A DNA stretch of 64,000 nucleotides. Origin: Plantago major (Eukaryota > Streptophyta > Magnoliopsida > Lamiales > Plantaginaceae). How positions within the stretch are numbered: the first letter of the stretch is position 1; each line of letters begins with the position of its first letter. This document shows, piece by piece, positions 10,833 through 22,569 of the stretch. Made by a program: the position numbers and the translations under genes. The stretch lies in NCBI GenBank assembly GCA_026545765.1, contig CM048842.1, positions 25,954,667 through 26,018,666 of the forward strand, written 5' to 3'. Under the pieces are notes generated by a model. That model made no database searches. It was not told the origin of the DNA and saw only the letters and a list, made by a program, of their open reading frames with translations.

Positions 10833-12239
10833 AGGGACAAGGTGGCGTATGCCCCATAGAAATATATATGGTCCTTAGACATTAGAAAGTTGTAACATCC
10901 GTTTTCTTGGTATGCTCGGATGTTTTGCTAATGAAATTCAGATTATCCTCAACAGATGGAATTGTTACCTTTTTCGCACCCTTACATTGTCGGACCATAT
11001 TCATGCAAATATCCCTGTGAGATGACCATCAAATATAAACTCGGACGTGGCTAATGGGCTTGTCTAGATCAGATAGGATAAGCTCATTTGACCCAACATT
11101 GTTCAGCTCAGACGAATAGTACAAGCCCATTGTCGACGTCAAAGTTCTAACGTGTCGGACGCCTATTGGTTTGTCCCATCTATAAATACTTCGAGTTCTT
11201 CTTCGCATTGATCATCCAAATCCGACTCCCATTTCCATATTTTCTCAAAAAGTTCCACTTCCTTTCTCAAACTCGGATAGATCTTCCAGTTTGAGCCCAG
11301 TAGTACCCATAAGAAGATGATTTCTTGAATAGTTTCCCCCTCGAGACTCCCGTCCACTCTCAAATTGGCATTTTGTCTTGAGTTTGAGAGTGGCGTGGGT
11401 CTTGAGGGAACGATTGCTCAAGATCAGTCGTTAGAAAACACAGATCTCGGTAAATGCTCGGATCCGAAGGTAGACTAATGGATGTTCTTATTGGTCGTAT
11501 GTGCGATCCACCCGGTATGAGCTTTTCCTTTCCGGGAAGCTGCTGACGGGTGGGTCGCCATACGATCAGTGCATCAGATCCGTGCCCGGATTCGACTAAA
11601 CAGGTGCCTTTGTAGGACCCCCCTGTCTAGAGATAGAAGGCTTGGTGTCGGACATAGTAGATGTGTCCGTTCAATTTGCCCATGAGCATGAGATTCCATG
11701 TGCCAATCACTCACTATTTTAATGTGTCCATGCACACTGTGCACAAGATCCGTAGAGGGAAACAAAGGTATGGTGATATTGTAGAGTTCCAGCTTACTAA
11801 AACATCATGTGTTGTGCAAGCATATCAAATTCACGGTTTTCCCGGAAGTGATGACTAAGGGGAACACTTTCTTGTCGGAGTAGTCTACTCAACGGAGGAC
11901 GACGTTTCTCCGGATATCTCCTTTACAGTGTATGTATTGTAGCTGTAGATCTGAATAGAGATCTGAAGTTTGTAGACTGCAAAGACATTGTCAAGTGTAC
12001 TCTATTTCGCATATGAGTAGAATTCATCGCTTGCTTTTTTGTCACTTTGAACGCTAAATTTCAGATTTACGAATAGAAAGATAGAAGTTGTATTGATTTG
12101 CCGGAAATTCAATTACAACTTGTGGGCTGCATGGCCAATGACAAAAGGGTTAACAAAAACAGAACTGACGGAGTTCCGCGTAATAAACAGTTGAAGCCTA
12201 AAATATCCAAATGATGGGCAGGGGTCCGCTTAACCATCC
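10833..12239. other. Noncoding region of D downstream of integrase, with inverted repeats
   Basis: No supported gene. It contains an imperfect inverted repeat at about 11487-11572, with arms of about 35 bases around gatccaccc and gggtgggtc. A shorter one lies at about 11352-11392 (ccactctcaaa and tttgagagtgg). Both could fold in RNA from either strand. Confidence 0.5.
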
Positions 12240-13340
12240 CTAAGCGTAAAACTTCTGAAGGTTCTTGGCATTCCAAGTACGCTTGAGTGTGTGTCCGTAC
12301 TCGTCCTCCAATTCGTAGCTTCCGTTCACTCTCGCACAGACAATCTTGTAAGGTCCTTCCCATTTAGGCTTAAGCTTCCCAATATTGCTCAAGATATCAG
12401 CTCGGCGGAGCACTAGGTCTCCGACCTGTAAGTCCTTCGCTTGAAAATGCCTGTTGTAGGCCCGTGCTGCAGTTGCTTGGTACCTGTGGATATTAGCCAA
12501 TGCTTCAGTTCTTTTCTATTCCAGCATGTCCAGATCGAATATCCGAGCTTCATGATTGACGGAATCATTGAACTCTTGGACCCTCATAGTCTCGATGGTA
12601 ATTTCTGCTGGTATGACTGCCTCTGAGCCATAAACCAGGGCAAATGGAGTTTCTCTAGTCGCGGTCCGCGCAGTGGTGTGATGAGCCCACAGTACGCCTT
12701 CAAGATCATCCGCCCAACTTTCTTGAGAAGTTCTCAGCCGTTTTTCCAGGATCTTAACAATTGTCTTGTTTGTGGACTCAGCTTCTCCATTGGCTTGTGG
12801 GTATCTGACAGATGTGAAGCGTTGTTCAATCTTGAAAGATGACAACCATTCCTTGAGTCTGTTGCCCGAAAATTGAGCACCATTGTCCGAGATCAGAACT
12901 CTGGGTAGGCCAAAGCGACAAATGATGGTTTTCCAAATGAAGGTTCGCACTCGACTTTCCGTGATAGTCGCCACAGCTTCAGCTTCTACCCATTTGGTGA
13001 AATATTCCACGGCCACAGTTAAGAAATTCTTCTGTTGATTGACCCTTGGGAATGGTCCGACAATATCGATGCCCCATTGATCAAACGGACATGCTATGAC
13101 TGACGGAATCATAGGGTGTGTTGGACGATGGGGAATATTCGTATAATATTGATAATCAGGACATTTCCTAGCGAAGCTAGCGGAATCCTTATCAATGGTA
13201 GGCCAGTAGTAGCCCTGTCGGATGATCTTCTGAGCTAGAGTTCGTCCTCCGGAATGGCTTCCGCAGCTTCCGCTCTGAATTTCTTCCAGTACAGTCTCTG
13301 CCTCTTGTGGGCCTAAACACCTTAAATGAGTCCCAACAAA
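12240..13340 (-). pseudogene. Integrase of element D
   Basis: DDE-type retroviral integrase, the last domain of D's polyprotein. The core at 12516-13112 shows WGIDIVGPFP (first Asp), LISDNGAQF (second Asp) and YPQANGEAES (catalytic Glu). The C-terminal domain at 12240-12500 has LVLRRADI, KPKWEGPYKI and a final NLQKFYA. The N-terminal zinc-binding part lies around 13113-13340 in a broken frame. The core and C-terminal ORFs are in different frames, so at least one shift is present. Confidence 0.85.
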
Positions 13341-13352
13341 TGATCTCTTATA

Positions 13353-14488
13353 CTAATCTTCTCCAAGTATAAAGTATCTATTGGCTCGGCACTGCACCCT
13401 CCTTGACTCCTTCGGATCAGCTGGTAATGATCCGTCTTTGAGATAACTAAAGATGTCAGTCATCCAGTTTCTTCCTGTTTCAGTTATCACAACACTGGGA
13501 GTAGGACTCAGGACGGATGAGTCAGTAATAGTGAGTAGGATTACTCTCCTCGTGTCTGGAGCATTGTTGCAAGCAGATTTGCCGAAGGCGTCCGCTCTTT
13601 CGTTCCAGGCCCTATCAAACTTTTCTAGGGTAAATTCATCAAAAAGGCTGACCTCTTTCTTAAGTAGCTCAAGGTACTTGATCATTGAGGGGCCTTTTGT
13701 GGCAAAAGCACCAGAAAATTGGGCTTCGACCAATTCTGAGTCCGTGTATTCTTTGAGTTTCCGGACCTGCAGGGACTTGGCTAGACGCAGTCCGACTAAA
13801 GTGCTTCATACTCAGCCTCATTATTGGTGACTTTTAATTCCAGGGATATCGCGTAGTCGAGTTCCGCGCCATCAGGGCTTTTAAGATAAATTCCAATTCC
13901 TCCTACTCTTCCAGTGGAGGAACCATCCATTTCCAATGTCCAAACATCAGAGGGATGTTCCCTGGTTTGGAGGTCTTCTGTAAGCTCCTGATATTCTAAC
14001 CTGTATTCCTCCCTCTCTTTAATATCCGGACCAGGGTTGTTGGTATCAGATTCCCTTGTGATATCATCAAGAAGGAACATCTGGTTGACCCGAGTTTCTT
14101 CCCATGATGCAGTCAGAGACTGATTAATGAACTGAGCATCCTCAAGGTTCTCCGGGTTGATCATTGGCGGAACTTGTTTTCGTGCGACCTGCTTGGTGAT
14201 TAAGCATTCAAATGCCTGTTTGTCCGGGACTTTCTCTGAATCCGCTTCAGGGTACTCCGCTAGGAAGTCAGCAACAACTTGAGCTTTCATGGCTGTCGGA
14301 GCCTGGTTGCTAATGTCGTATTCGCTCAGTTCAATTGCCCATTTAGAGAGTCGTCCGGATTGGTCGGGCTTTCCAAGGACCTGTTTCAAAGGTTCCGTAG
14401 TTAGTACTACTACTTTACGAGACTTGAAATATGGCTTTAACCGCCTTGCGGTGTAAACCAAAGCATATGCAAATTTCTCAATCTTCAC
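13353..14488 (-). pseudogene. RNase H and second (archaeal-type) RNase H of element D
   Basis: The first ORF (13796-14488) begins with the RT-linked RNase H tail (KFAYALVYTARRLKPYF, WAIELSEYDI). After a linker it enters a second RNase H with WTLEMDGSS (first catalytic Asp) and NNEAEYEAL (catalytic Glu). The second ORF (13353-13733) continues with the terminal part (WNERADAFGKSA, catalytic Asp region) and the linker to integrase. A second RNase H between RNase H and integrase is the accepted hallmark of the Tat/Ogre group. The two ORFs are in different frames, so a shift lies between 13733 and 13796. Confidence 0.85.
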
Positions 14489-15639
14489 ATATCTTTTCTC
14501 GGCCCAGCAAGGGCTTTACTAAGATAGTAGATTGGCAAGTGATCATTAGCTTGAATCCGTACTAATACGGAACTCATTGCCTCTTCCGTTATTTCTAGGT
14601 AGAGGTAGAGTGGCTCTCCTTCCACGGGTTTGGAGAGCAGCGGAGGGGAATGGAGGTACTTTTTGAAATTTTCAAAAGCCTCAGAACATTCCGCGGTCCA
14701 CTCAAAGCTCTCTCCTTTTCGGAGGATTTTTAAGAACGGAAGGTTCTTCTCTGCGGATCGCAAAATAAAGCGACTTAAGGACATAAGACGTCCAATAAGC
14801 TGTTGTACCTCATTGAGGTTATTCGGATGAGGCAGATCTAGGATTGCCTTGATCTTCTCAGGGTTTGCGCTTATCCCTCTCTCTGTGACCATGTATCCTA
14901 AAAACTTTCCGCCCTTCACTCCGAAGGTACACTTTTCCGGATTCAGCTTCATCCCGTACTTCATGAGGATAGAGAAGCATTTGTTTAAGTGCTCTACATG
15001 TTGTTACTCAGTCTTGCTCTTAACGAGCATGTCATCCACATACACCTCCATGGTTATGCCAATTTCTTCCTTGGACATCTGATTTACCAGTCGTTGGTAA
15101 GTTGCTCCCGCATTTTTCAATCCGAAGGGCATCACTTTAAAGCAATACACTCCCCCTGCAGCGAAGAAAGCTGTTTGCTTGATGTCTTCTTTGGCCATCC
15201 GAATCTGGTAAAAGCCTTGATATGCGTCCATGAAACTCAGTAACGCACATCTGGCCGTGGCGTCAACCAATTGATCTATCCGTGACAAAGGGTACGGATC
15301 TTTCGGTCAGAACATGTTTAGCCTTGTGAAATCATTGCACATCCGCCATTTACCTGGCAATTTTTCTACCAGAACCACGTTGCAAACCCAATCGGAATAA
15401 CAGACCTCCTCGACGTGCCCTGCCTTCAGGAGTCGATCAAATTCGGCGGATATGATGGTATCCTTGATCGGACCAAAATCTTTTCTCTTTTGACGGATAT
15501 ACTTGATCGAGGGATCCATGTTCAGACGGTGAACAACAATCCTCGGAACTATCCCCTTTAGGTCTTCAGTACTCCAAGCAAATACTTTAATGTTATCTCG
15601 GAGACAAGCAATAAGCTTCATTTCTACTTCCGCATTCAT
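14485..15639 (-). pseudogene. Reverse transcriptase of element D
   Basis: Ty3/gypsy RT in three ORFs. 15307-15639 has the fingers with VHRLNMDPS and the FDRLLKAGHVEEV block. 15004-15288 has the palm with MPFGLKNAGATYQRLVN and an intact active site VYVDDMLVKS. 14485-14964 has ECTFGV-type sequence (EKCTFGVKGGKFLGYMV) and the thumb leading into RNase H. The active-site aspartates are retained, but frameshifts or stops near 14970-15003 and 15290-15306 break the polyprotein. Confidence 0.9.
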
Positions 15640-15923
15640 CTCTGTTCCGATTCTAGTCTTCTTATCCGGGCTTCCAACGACGAGCTCAACTTCCTTGAGG
15701 GTTTCATGAGGCTCGATCCGTGCAGTTTTAGGAAACTTGTCCTTCTGGCTCCCTACTCCGATGTGTGGATTCTATTTCTTTGATGGAAGAACAACTGGCG
15801 GATCAGGGGTCACCGTGATTGCCAATACAGGCGCAATTGCTTTCCTTGTGGACATAATATAGCACTCCCAAGCTTCTCGGATATTCCCTACCTCCTCTCC
15901 AACTCTGCACGGGGTCGGGAATT

Positions 15924-16256
15924 TCATCCTATTATGGAGAGTGGAAGGTATAGCTCGGAATTGAGTCCCGGACGACGAAAGATAGCATTGTAGTCGAAAG
16001 TTCGGTCCACCACTACAAAACGAACTTGCTGTGTCACCCTTGCGGGATGTGTCCCAAGTGAAACGTGAAGCATGACACTTCCTAGAGGACGGACAGTACC
16101 TCCTCCGAACCCTAGTATGGAGGTGTTGACTCTCTCATATCGGATTCCTCCCAGATTCATCTGATCTATTGCCGATTTGGAGATGATGTTCGAGGAACTC
16201 CCCGTGTCTACCAGGATCTTGTTTACCCGATAAGTTGCGATTGTTAAAGAAACCAC
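15924..16256 (-). pseudogene. Aspartic protease of element D
   Basis: Retropepsin-like domain with active site ILVDTGSSSNII near the N-terminus, then the flap region and the tail LGTHPARVTQQVRFVVVD. It is positioned between gag and RT as usual for gypsy elements. It is out of frame with gag C-terminal sequence and followed by stops (15640-15923), so the polyprotein is broken here too. Confidence 0.85.
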
Positions 16257-16653
16257 CAGCGGAACATCCGGATCATCTATGTCCTCGCCTCCTGCCGTAG
16301 GAGGAGGGATTTCACTATCATCAAAGTATATAGCATTTATCCCTCGAATTGCTGGAGCAACATACGATCTGTCGTTGTTCCGGAGATTCTGAGCTGTCCG
16401 TTCTCTCGCGTTCCTACTACCCCCTAGTTGGTCCGCCTGTGATGGTGTTGATCACTCCGCTGTATGGAGGGTTCTCCATTTCAACGTTATCATCGTACCT
16501 ATATGGGCGTCGGTCCGCTTGAGGTGGATGGTGGGCTGGCGGAGGTGGCAAGGATAGAGGGTGGGGTGGTGGTTCTGTGGCTCTGTCATGCCTTTTTCGT
16601 TCCGTTTTATCATGCCTGGAAGGCTCATCCGTATAGACATGCTCTTCTAACTT

Positions 16654-18329
16654 TCACTCTCTTATCAAATGTTCAACCTCCATTTTCAGTTGAATGCAAT
16701 CGTCCGTCTCATGACCACGGCTCTTGTGGAACTTGCAGTACCCCTTTGCATTCTCGTTTCTCCGATTATTATGAGATGGCTTTGGCCATTGGATATCCAA
16801 CTTTCTCTCAACAATGGTCGCCAAGATGTCGGATCTTGGTTTGTTGAAACGAGTGTAGTCCGCAAACCGTCTTGGCGGACTCCTTTCTCTGTTGAAACCT
16901 TTATCCCTAGAATCTTTCTTTGGGTCATACTTCCCCTGGCGTTGCTCTTGCTTCATCGGCTCCTTCCCTTTCTTGGAACCAGCTCTCACTGGAACATTCC
17001 TTCGGTACTCCTCTCCATACATCCCTTCTTCACAGATGTCATCCAAATGCTTTTCACTCCTCACTTCCTGACTAGAAAGTTTTCTGCGGAGCTCTGAGTT
17101 GAAAGTATTAGCATACAGGTGACGGACCCGTTCCTTAATACTGTGTGGCTCAACTCGAAGAACTTCCGCGTGAAAGCGATCTGGGAAGGTCCTTAGATCC
17201 TCTTGCTCCCTCTGTATAACTTCTACAGATGCTCGACGGTACACTTTCTTCTTTTCGATTTTCCAAACCGTCCCAGAAACTTGGAGGAAAGGTCCGCATA
17301 TGACCTTATCGACTTGTTTGGCAAAGCAGTGTACCAATCCATGGCTGTACCAAAGAGAGTAGATGAGAACGTGAGAGCTTTCGTATTGTCACTCATCCCT
17401 TTGAAATCCATCTTACTGTTGTACCTTGTCAGGTGGCCAACGGGACAGGTATCCCCGTAATAGTATTCCATGTTTGGAATTACTTGATCTGAGTTCCTGT
17501 TCCTCTCCTTTTCTCTCATTATTTCATCGCACAAAGGGTTTGGCGCACTAGTAGCTATCTTCTCATGATCCTTTACCAGGCGTCCGAGATTTAGAATCTG
17601 GACCTCCAAAGTTTTTTGTTGAGAATAGATTTCTTCCACAGTCATCATCTCTCCCGTTCTTGGAAGAATTGCTACATCCACGGGGAGTTCGTCTAGGCGG
17701 ACTGCTGGAATGGTTTCTGCTTCATGGTCTCTAGCCCGTGGTGCTATCTGCTGCAGAACTCTAAGCTGCCCATTTCCCTCTTCTCGATATGCTCTTTGTC
17801 CATTGGGGTTTCCTTCTTGCCGAGCCTGGGAAGCGGAAGTTCTCCTGTCTAGGAGGTTCCGCAAATCCTCTTGTAGTATCTAATTCCCTAACCTCTGCTG
17901 GATCGGACGGTGCTCGTTCCTTGATAGAGCGGGCTCTGCTTGCCTCGGATTAGCCACTGGCAGAGTGGCTTGTTGGGTTTGGACATTGTTAGACCCCAGA
18001 CAACCCTAGATTATCGTGAGCAATCGACCAAATTGGTTCTCACTCAATCCGAAGTCACTAGTGCGGACTAGACTTGAGCTTCTGCCGGAGAAACTCGTAT
18101 GATACCCTCTCCCTGGTTCTCAGGTACAACGTTCTCAGGAATATTTCGGACTCCCCTGTGCGGAACGTCTCCTTCCTGTGCGACCGTCGCTCGGATATCT
18201 TCTTCCAGCGTTCCTAATTTCAACCATAGTGGCCCTTCGTCCCCGGGTGGGCGGACGTCCACGCGTACGTGGGGGTGGAGTCCCAACGCCCGCAGCACTA
18301 GTCCGTGCTGTCCGTCTTGTTCTTGCCAT
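16654..18329 (-). pseudogene. Gag of element D
   Basis: It starts at ATG 18327-18329 with a basic, proline-rich N-terminus (MARTRRTARTS; PPPRTRGRPPTRGRR). The capsid part lies in 17223-17864 (LTRYNSKMDFKG, TLFGTAMDWYTALP). The C-terminal ORF 16654-17337 includes the HLYANTFNSELRRK block and a His/Cys motif YCKFHKSRGHETDDC, the form typical of Tat-lineage gag in place of a standard zinc knuckle. Several frameshifts separate the parts. Confidence 0.85.
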
Positions 18330-18363
18330 CAGCCTAACTTAGTCGCGAAGCCTTTTGTTAAAA

Positions 18364-18381
18364 TTCCCACATACGGCGCCA
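18364..18381 (-). other. Primer binding site of element D
   Basis: On the minus strand, three bases after the 5' LTR, the sequence reads TGGCGCCGTATGTGGGAA. TGGCGCC is the form seen opposite a tRNA 3' end. I cannot state the partner tRNA; the match to tRNA-Asp stops after about eight bases. Confidence 0.7.
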
Positions 18382-18384
18382 AAA

Positions 18385-19282
18385 TGTTGAGGGGTGACAC
18401 CTCGAACACTAACTAAACTATTACAAGTAACCTAGTCTAAGATCCGCCTCTAACTTGTAGTCCGAAGCAGTACCTGTCCGAGCTGGAGTACCTAAAAGGA
18501 CTAAGTGGGGGGGGGGGTTAGAAAGGGTTACCTGGATTGCGTATGTCAATCCGGTAAGAGACTTTGCTCAAGAGAGAGTTGGTAGCTCTCAATGTAATAG
18601 TTATGAGGAAGGTTAAAATACCAAGAAAATCTAGGAATTGTTACTTACCTTAAGGTCTTTGACCTTTGTGCTGTATTTATAGTTATCATATGCTTATGAG
18701 GTGACTCACAAGATGATGCCAAGTGTATGCCTCAGATTTGGACACCAATGCTACCTTTGGCCCATGGCCCAATAGTGAACAGTAATCCTGTACTAATTAA
18801 TGGGCCACGGAGGGTAGTTTGGACCTTTCCATCTGAGAGTACTGTTCCGCACGTTGTGTCCGTGTAACTCCTTCAGACAGATCCTTCTGCTTGGTTGATC
18901 TGCCCTTAGGTAACTCAAGGTGTCCGAGCCTATAGTTCCACGGAAGTATCTCAGTGGTTCTGTTATATACGTTTGGTGTTAATGCGATGGTGGCGTCCGA
19001 GATTATCTCGTCCGGTCCGTTTAGCATCCTAGGACTGACAGTTTGTGATACTTGGAAGGACCATGTGACCTTTTGTTAGGTTCGGAAGTCATTCACCTAG
19101 CTTTGTCGGACTTAGCTGCGGTGGTATGTTGACCTGTAAATAGTAGTTGACCTGAGATTGTTTCCCTTATGTCGGACCATTTGAAGGTCGGACTAGCACT
19201 CGATTGTCTATCTCAGCTTTGATGCGCTCTAGGACACGCTCTATGGTGCCCTTATCGGATTGGACACATGTCCGTATCAACA
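18385..19282 (-). repeat. 5' LTR of element D
   Basis: 898 bp, pairing with 4936-5835. Its G tract at about 18505-18515 is shorter than in the 3' LTR. A TATAAATA box on the minus strand at 18674-18681 would drive the D genomic RNA toward lower coordinates. Confidence 0.95.
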
Positions 19283-20358
19283 CCAGGTACTAACTCCTTC
19301 CGGATGATGTTATGGTCATGGTACTTCTTTGGTCTTCTCCTTATATATCTTGGCATTCACAAAAGCGTTCAATCGCAGCTCATCTAGCTCAGATTGCTGC
19401 AAGAGTCGCTACTGCCCTACTGTGTCTTGATCCATATTAAGCTCTGCAATCTCCCAACGAGCCTTGTGCTCTAGTCCTACAGGTAGATGGCAAGCTTTTC
19501 CATACACGAGCCGGTATGGAGTAGTGCCAATCACTGTCTTGTAACTGGTGCGGTATGCCCATAAGGCGTCAGGTAGCTTCTCAGCCCAATCCTTCCTGTT
19601 GGGACGCACCACTTTCTCCAGAATCTGTTTGATCTGTCGGTTGCTAACTTCCACTTGACCAGATGTCTGTAGGTGATACTAAGTGGCTACTCTATGGTGC
19701 ACACCATATCTCTTCATCAAACCTGCATACAACCGATTCACAAAAAGCTTTCCCCCATCGCTTATGATTGTGCGAGGGGTACCAAATCGCACAAATATAT
19801 CCTTGAGAATCTTAGTAACAATAGGAGCATCATTAGTTCTAGTAGCAATGTATTCTACCCACTTAGTCACATAATCTACTGCGACTAAGATATATTCATA
19901 ACCAGCACTAAGGGGAAATGGACCCATGAAATCAATCCCCCAAACATCAAATGGCTCAACCACTAGATTACCAGTCTGTGGCATCTCCTGTTTCTTACCA
20001 ATGTTACCAGTACGCTGCATCGATCACAACTGGTATAGAAGACCTGGACACCTTTCATCACTGTAGGCCAGCAAAATCCTGCATTGAACACTTTGTATGC
20101 AGTCTTCCTACCGCTGTAGTGTCCTCCACATTCCATCTCATGGAAAAAACGCAGGATACTTTCTTGCTCTGTCTCTTGTACACATATCATGAGTACATCA
20201 TCAGCACCTATCTTAAAAAGGTTCGGATCATACCAAATGTATTGCCTACACTGTTTTTCAAAACCTCTCTTTTCGGAGGCTAACAAGTTAGGCAAAACAG
20301 TATTGGTAGCTAAATAGTTAACTATATCTGCAAACCATGGTTCAGTTCCTAAACTCAT
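19283..20358 (-). pseudogene. Integrase of element E (N-terminal and core part)
   Basis: 19963-20358 covers the N-terminal zinc-binding region ([15 protein letters not shown], then a CDRCS). 19679-20020 is the core with [19 protein letters not shown] and IISDGGKLF. 19409-19654 has [11 protein letters not shown] (catalytic Glu) and [17 protein letters not shown]. The C-terminal part continues past 19283 on the far side of element D at 4935. The three ORFs are in different frames. Confidence 0.85.
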
Positions 20359-20529
20359 TATATGCTCATCAGGAAGTACATCACGAATAGGTGGGGAATA
20401 ATCTACAATAGCAATAGGGGGAAGTCAAGACAAGTGATCAACAATTAAATTCTCTTTCCCACTCTTATCTACTATTTCACAGTGAAAATCCTGCAACATC
20501 AACATCCATCTAGTCAATCTGGGTTTATA

Positions 20530-21560
20530 TTAACTCTTTTCCAGAAGGTGTCTAAGCGCAGCATGATGACTATGCACAATAACTTTGTATCCAGTTAAAT
20601 AAGACCGAAATTTATCAAGAGCAAAAATAACAGCAAGGAATTCCTTGTTGGTGGTCGTGTAGTTGACCTGAGCGCTGTCTAAAGTCTTACTAGCATAGTA
20701 AATCACACAATATTGCCTATCTACCTTTTGGCAAAGTACAACCCCTACAGCAAAATCAGAAGCATCACACATAATTTCAAAGTCAAGTTCCAGTCAGGAG
20801 GAACCACTATAGGAGCTGAAACAAGCCGCTTCTTAAGCTCATTAAACGCTTCAAGGCAGGATTCATCAAAGATAAATGGGACATCTTTTCCTAAAAGATT
20901 GCTCAAGTGTTTTGAAATTTTTGAAAAATCTTTAATGTGTCTGCAATGAAAACCAACATGGCCAAGAAACGACTAGAGTTCTTTAACACAAGTAGGGGGT
21001 GGGAGCTTTTCAATTATCTCTACTTCAGCCTTATCGACCTCTATCTTCCGCTTTGACACTACATGTCCAAGAACTATCCCTTCTTCTACCATAAAATGAC
21101 TCTTTTCCCAGCTAAGAGTAAGACTACACTCTATGCACCACTTTAAGACTAACTCAAGCTTTTTCAAGCAGTCATCAAAAGAATTACCAAAAATAGAGAA
21201 GTCATCCATAAACACCTCAACGTAATCCTGCACCATGTCAGAAAAAATAGAAAGCTTACATCTCTGGAATGTGGCGGGCGCATTGCACAGTCCAAACGAC
21301 ATCCTCTTGTAGGCGAAAGTACCGAATGCGCAAGTGAATGTCGTCTTGTCTCAATCCTCCTGGGCTATGTGAATCTGGTAGAAACCTGAAAGACCATCTA
21401 GAAAACAAGATAAATCTCGCCCAACAAGGCGGTTAAGCATCTCATCAATAAAGGGCAGGGGGAAGTGATCCTTTTTAGTGGCAGCATTCAATCTCCTATA
21501 GTCTGTGCACATACGCCACCTAGAGGTTTTACTCAAAGGAACCAATTCCCCTTTGAAAGA
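20530..21560 (-). pseudogene. Reverse transcriptase and RNase H of element E (partial)
   Basis: 21351-21545 holds the RT block WRMCTDYRRLNAATKKDHFP. 20973-21302 holds MSFGLCNAPATFQR and the active site VEVFMDDFSIFG, with Met replacing the usual Val as common in Athila-like RT. 20530-20772 is RNase H (MCDASDFAVGVVL, FDKFRSYLTGY-like). The N-terminal part of RT is missing because sequence F begins at about 21566. Several stops separate the ORFs. Confidence 0.85.
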
Positions 21561-21565
21561 ATATA

Positions 21566-22310
21566 AGGATCGGGACTTGTACTAATATACTGAAACTGTA
21601 CTGTTAATACCAATGTTGATATAACAGTTGAAGTATCAGTGACATAAAACAGAAAAACAATACACAGTGGAAATAAGTAAATAACGCAGAGTTGTTTTTC
21701 TTTAAGCTGGTATGTAAGTATACCAGCCGAGCCTGAGGCAAATATCCACTAACACAGTTGAGTGAATGTACAAAAATAAAGTTCAAGTCTTCACTACGTG
21801 AATCCTTGAACTTCAAAGACTAAACCACTTAGAATAGTGCTACCTATTCAATAGCTACATACCTAGTATAAACTAGATGATCGAGATACTCTTTCTATCC
21901 AACTGATAGCTACAAAGTCTAGCAAACTTGACAAGAGTAAATATGAGTGTGTTCGTCTCTTTGCTTGATAACTCTTGAATCTGCCCTTGGTGTTATATTT
22001 ATAACCGTGTGCATATCACCAAGGTGAGATCTTGTTGATTCATTTCCATGCTTATCATATCTTCAATATCTTGCTTTCCAGAATCTTCTTGATCTTCTTT
22101 CCTTAAATACTCCTTGCACATCTTTCTTCCTTTCTTCTTTCCAAACATTCCAAAGCCCTGAATATTCTTCGATCTTTATACAAAATAGAACACAATTGTT
22201 TGAACTAGATTAGGGTTAGTGAAGACAGGCAATATTCCAATAATATCCTTTCTGCACCGAGAGAGGTGTTATGTTTAACTGTTGAAGTAACTCTGTACTT
22301 AACAGTGAAC
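21566..22310 (-). repeat. 3' LTR of copia element F (bounds approximate)
   Basis: A non-gypsy block begins abruptly in E's RT at about 21566-21578. It has a TATAAATA box on the minus strand (21996-22003) and ends before a purine tract (GGGGGAGATTT on the minus strand, near 22311-22322) typical of copia polypurine tracts. Possible TG..CA ends are 21578 and 22304. The block at 63120-63950 has a similar layout but different sequence. No target duplication could be found, since the other end is not intact. Confidence 0.55.
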
Positions 22311-22569
22311 TTTAAATCTCCCCCTTATTGCCTTTCTTCACAACATCTACAATAATCCAACATCAAGATGAACATAAACAAAAAGGATCATGGTAAAATA
22401 CTCCCCCTTAGCAAATGAACCAGCAGTTAGCAAAAACATCATAGAAAATAGCAGTTCAAACAGTTAGGTAAATATTTAGAATATTGCAGACCAAAAACAT
22501 ACCAAAAAATAATTGTCTTTTAAAAAACAATGTTCCAACAGATCATTCTTCCATATTGCCTTCATTTTC

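Larger units (their letters stand above)
4936..19282 (-). mobile_element. Element D: complete Tat/Retand-like Ty3/gypsy retrotransposon
   Basis: A 14,347-bp element bounded by LTRs of about 900 bp (4936-5835 and 18385-19282) and by the exact target duplication CCAGG (4931-4935 and 19283-19287). Minus-strand order from the 5' LTR is primer site, gag, protease, RT, RNase H, a second RNase H, integrase, then a long region with plus-strand genes, polypurine tract and 3' LTR. The second RNase H and the antisense ORF between pol and the 3' LTR are known marks of the Tat/Retand lineage. The first 180 bases of the two LTRs differ at roughly ten sites, nearly all transitions, so the insertion is not very recent. 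Confidence 0.95.
1..21565 (-). mobile_element. Element E: Athila-like Ty3/gypsy retrotransposon, interrupted by D and a solo LTR
   Basis: The outermost element on the left. Read on the minus strand the visible order is RT, RNase H, integrase, a 3' noncoding region and the 3' LTR, with the LTR cut by the window start. Its body lies in 1-3155, 4806-4935 and 19283-21565. The intervening segments are a G-family solo LTR and element D, each flanked by an exact 5-bp target duplication. At about 21565 the RT is cut off by copia sequence F, so gag, protease and the 5' LTR are not seen. RT and integrase resemble element B, and the LTR resembles A, which places E in the Athila-like group (inference). 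Confidence 0.85.
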
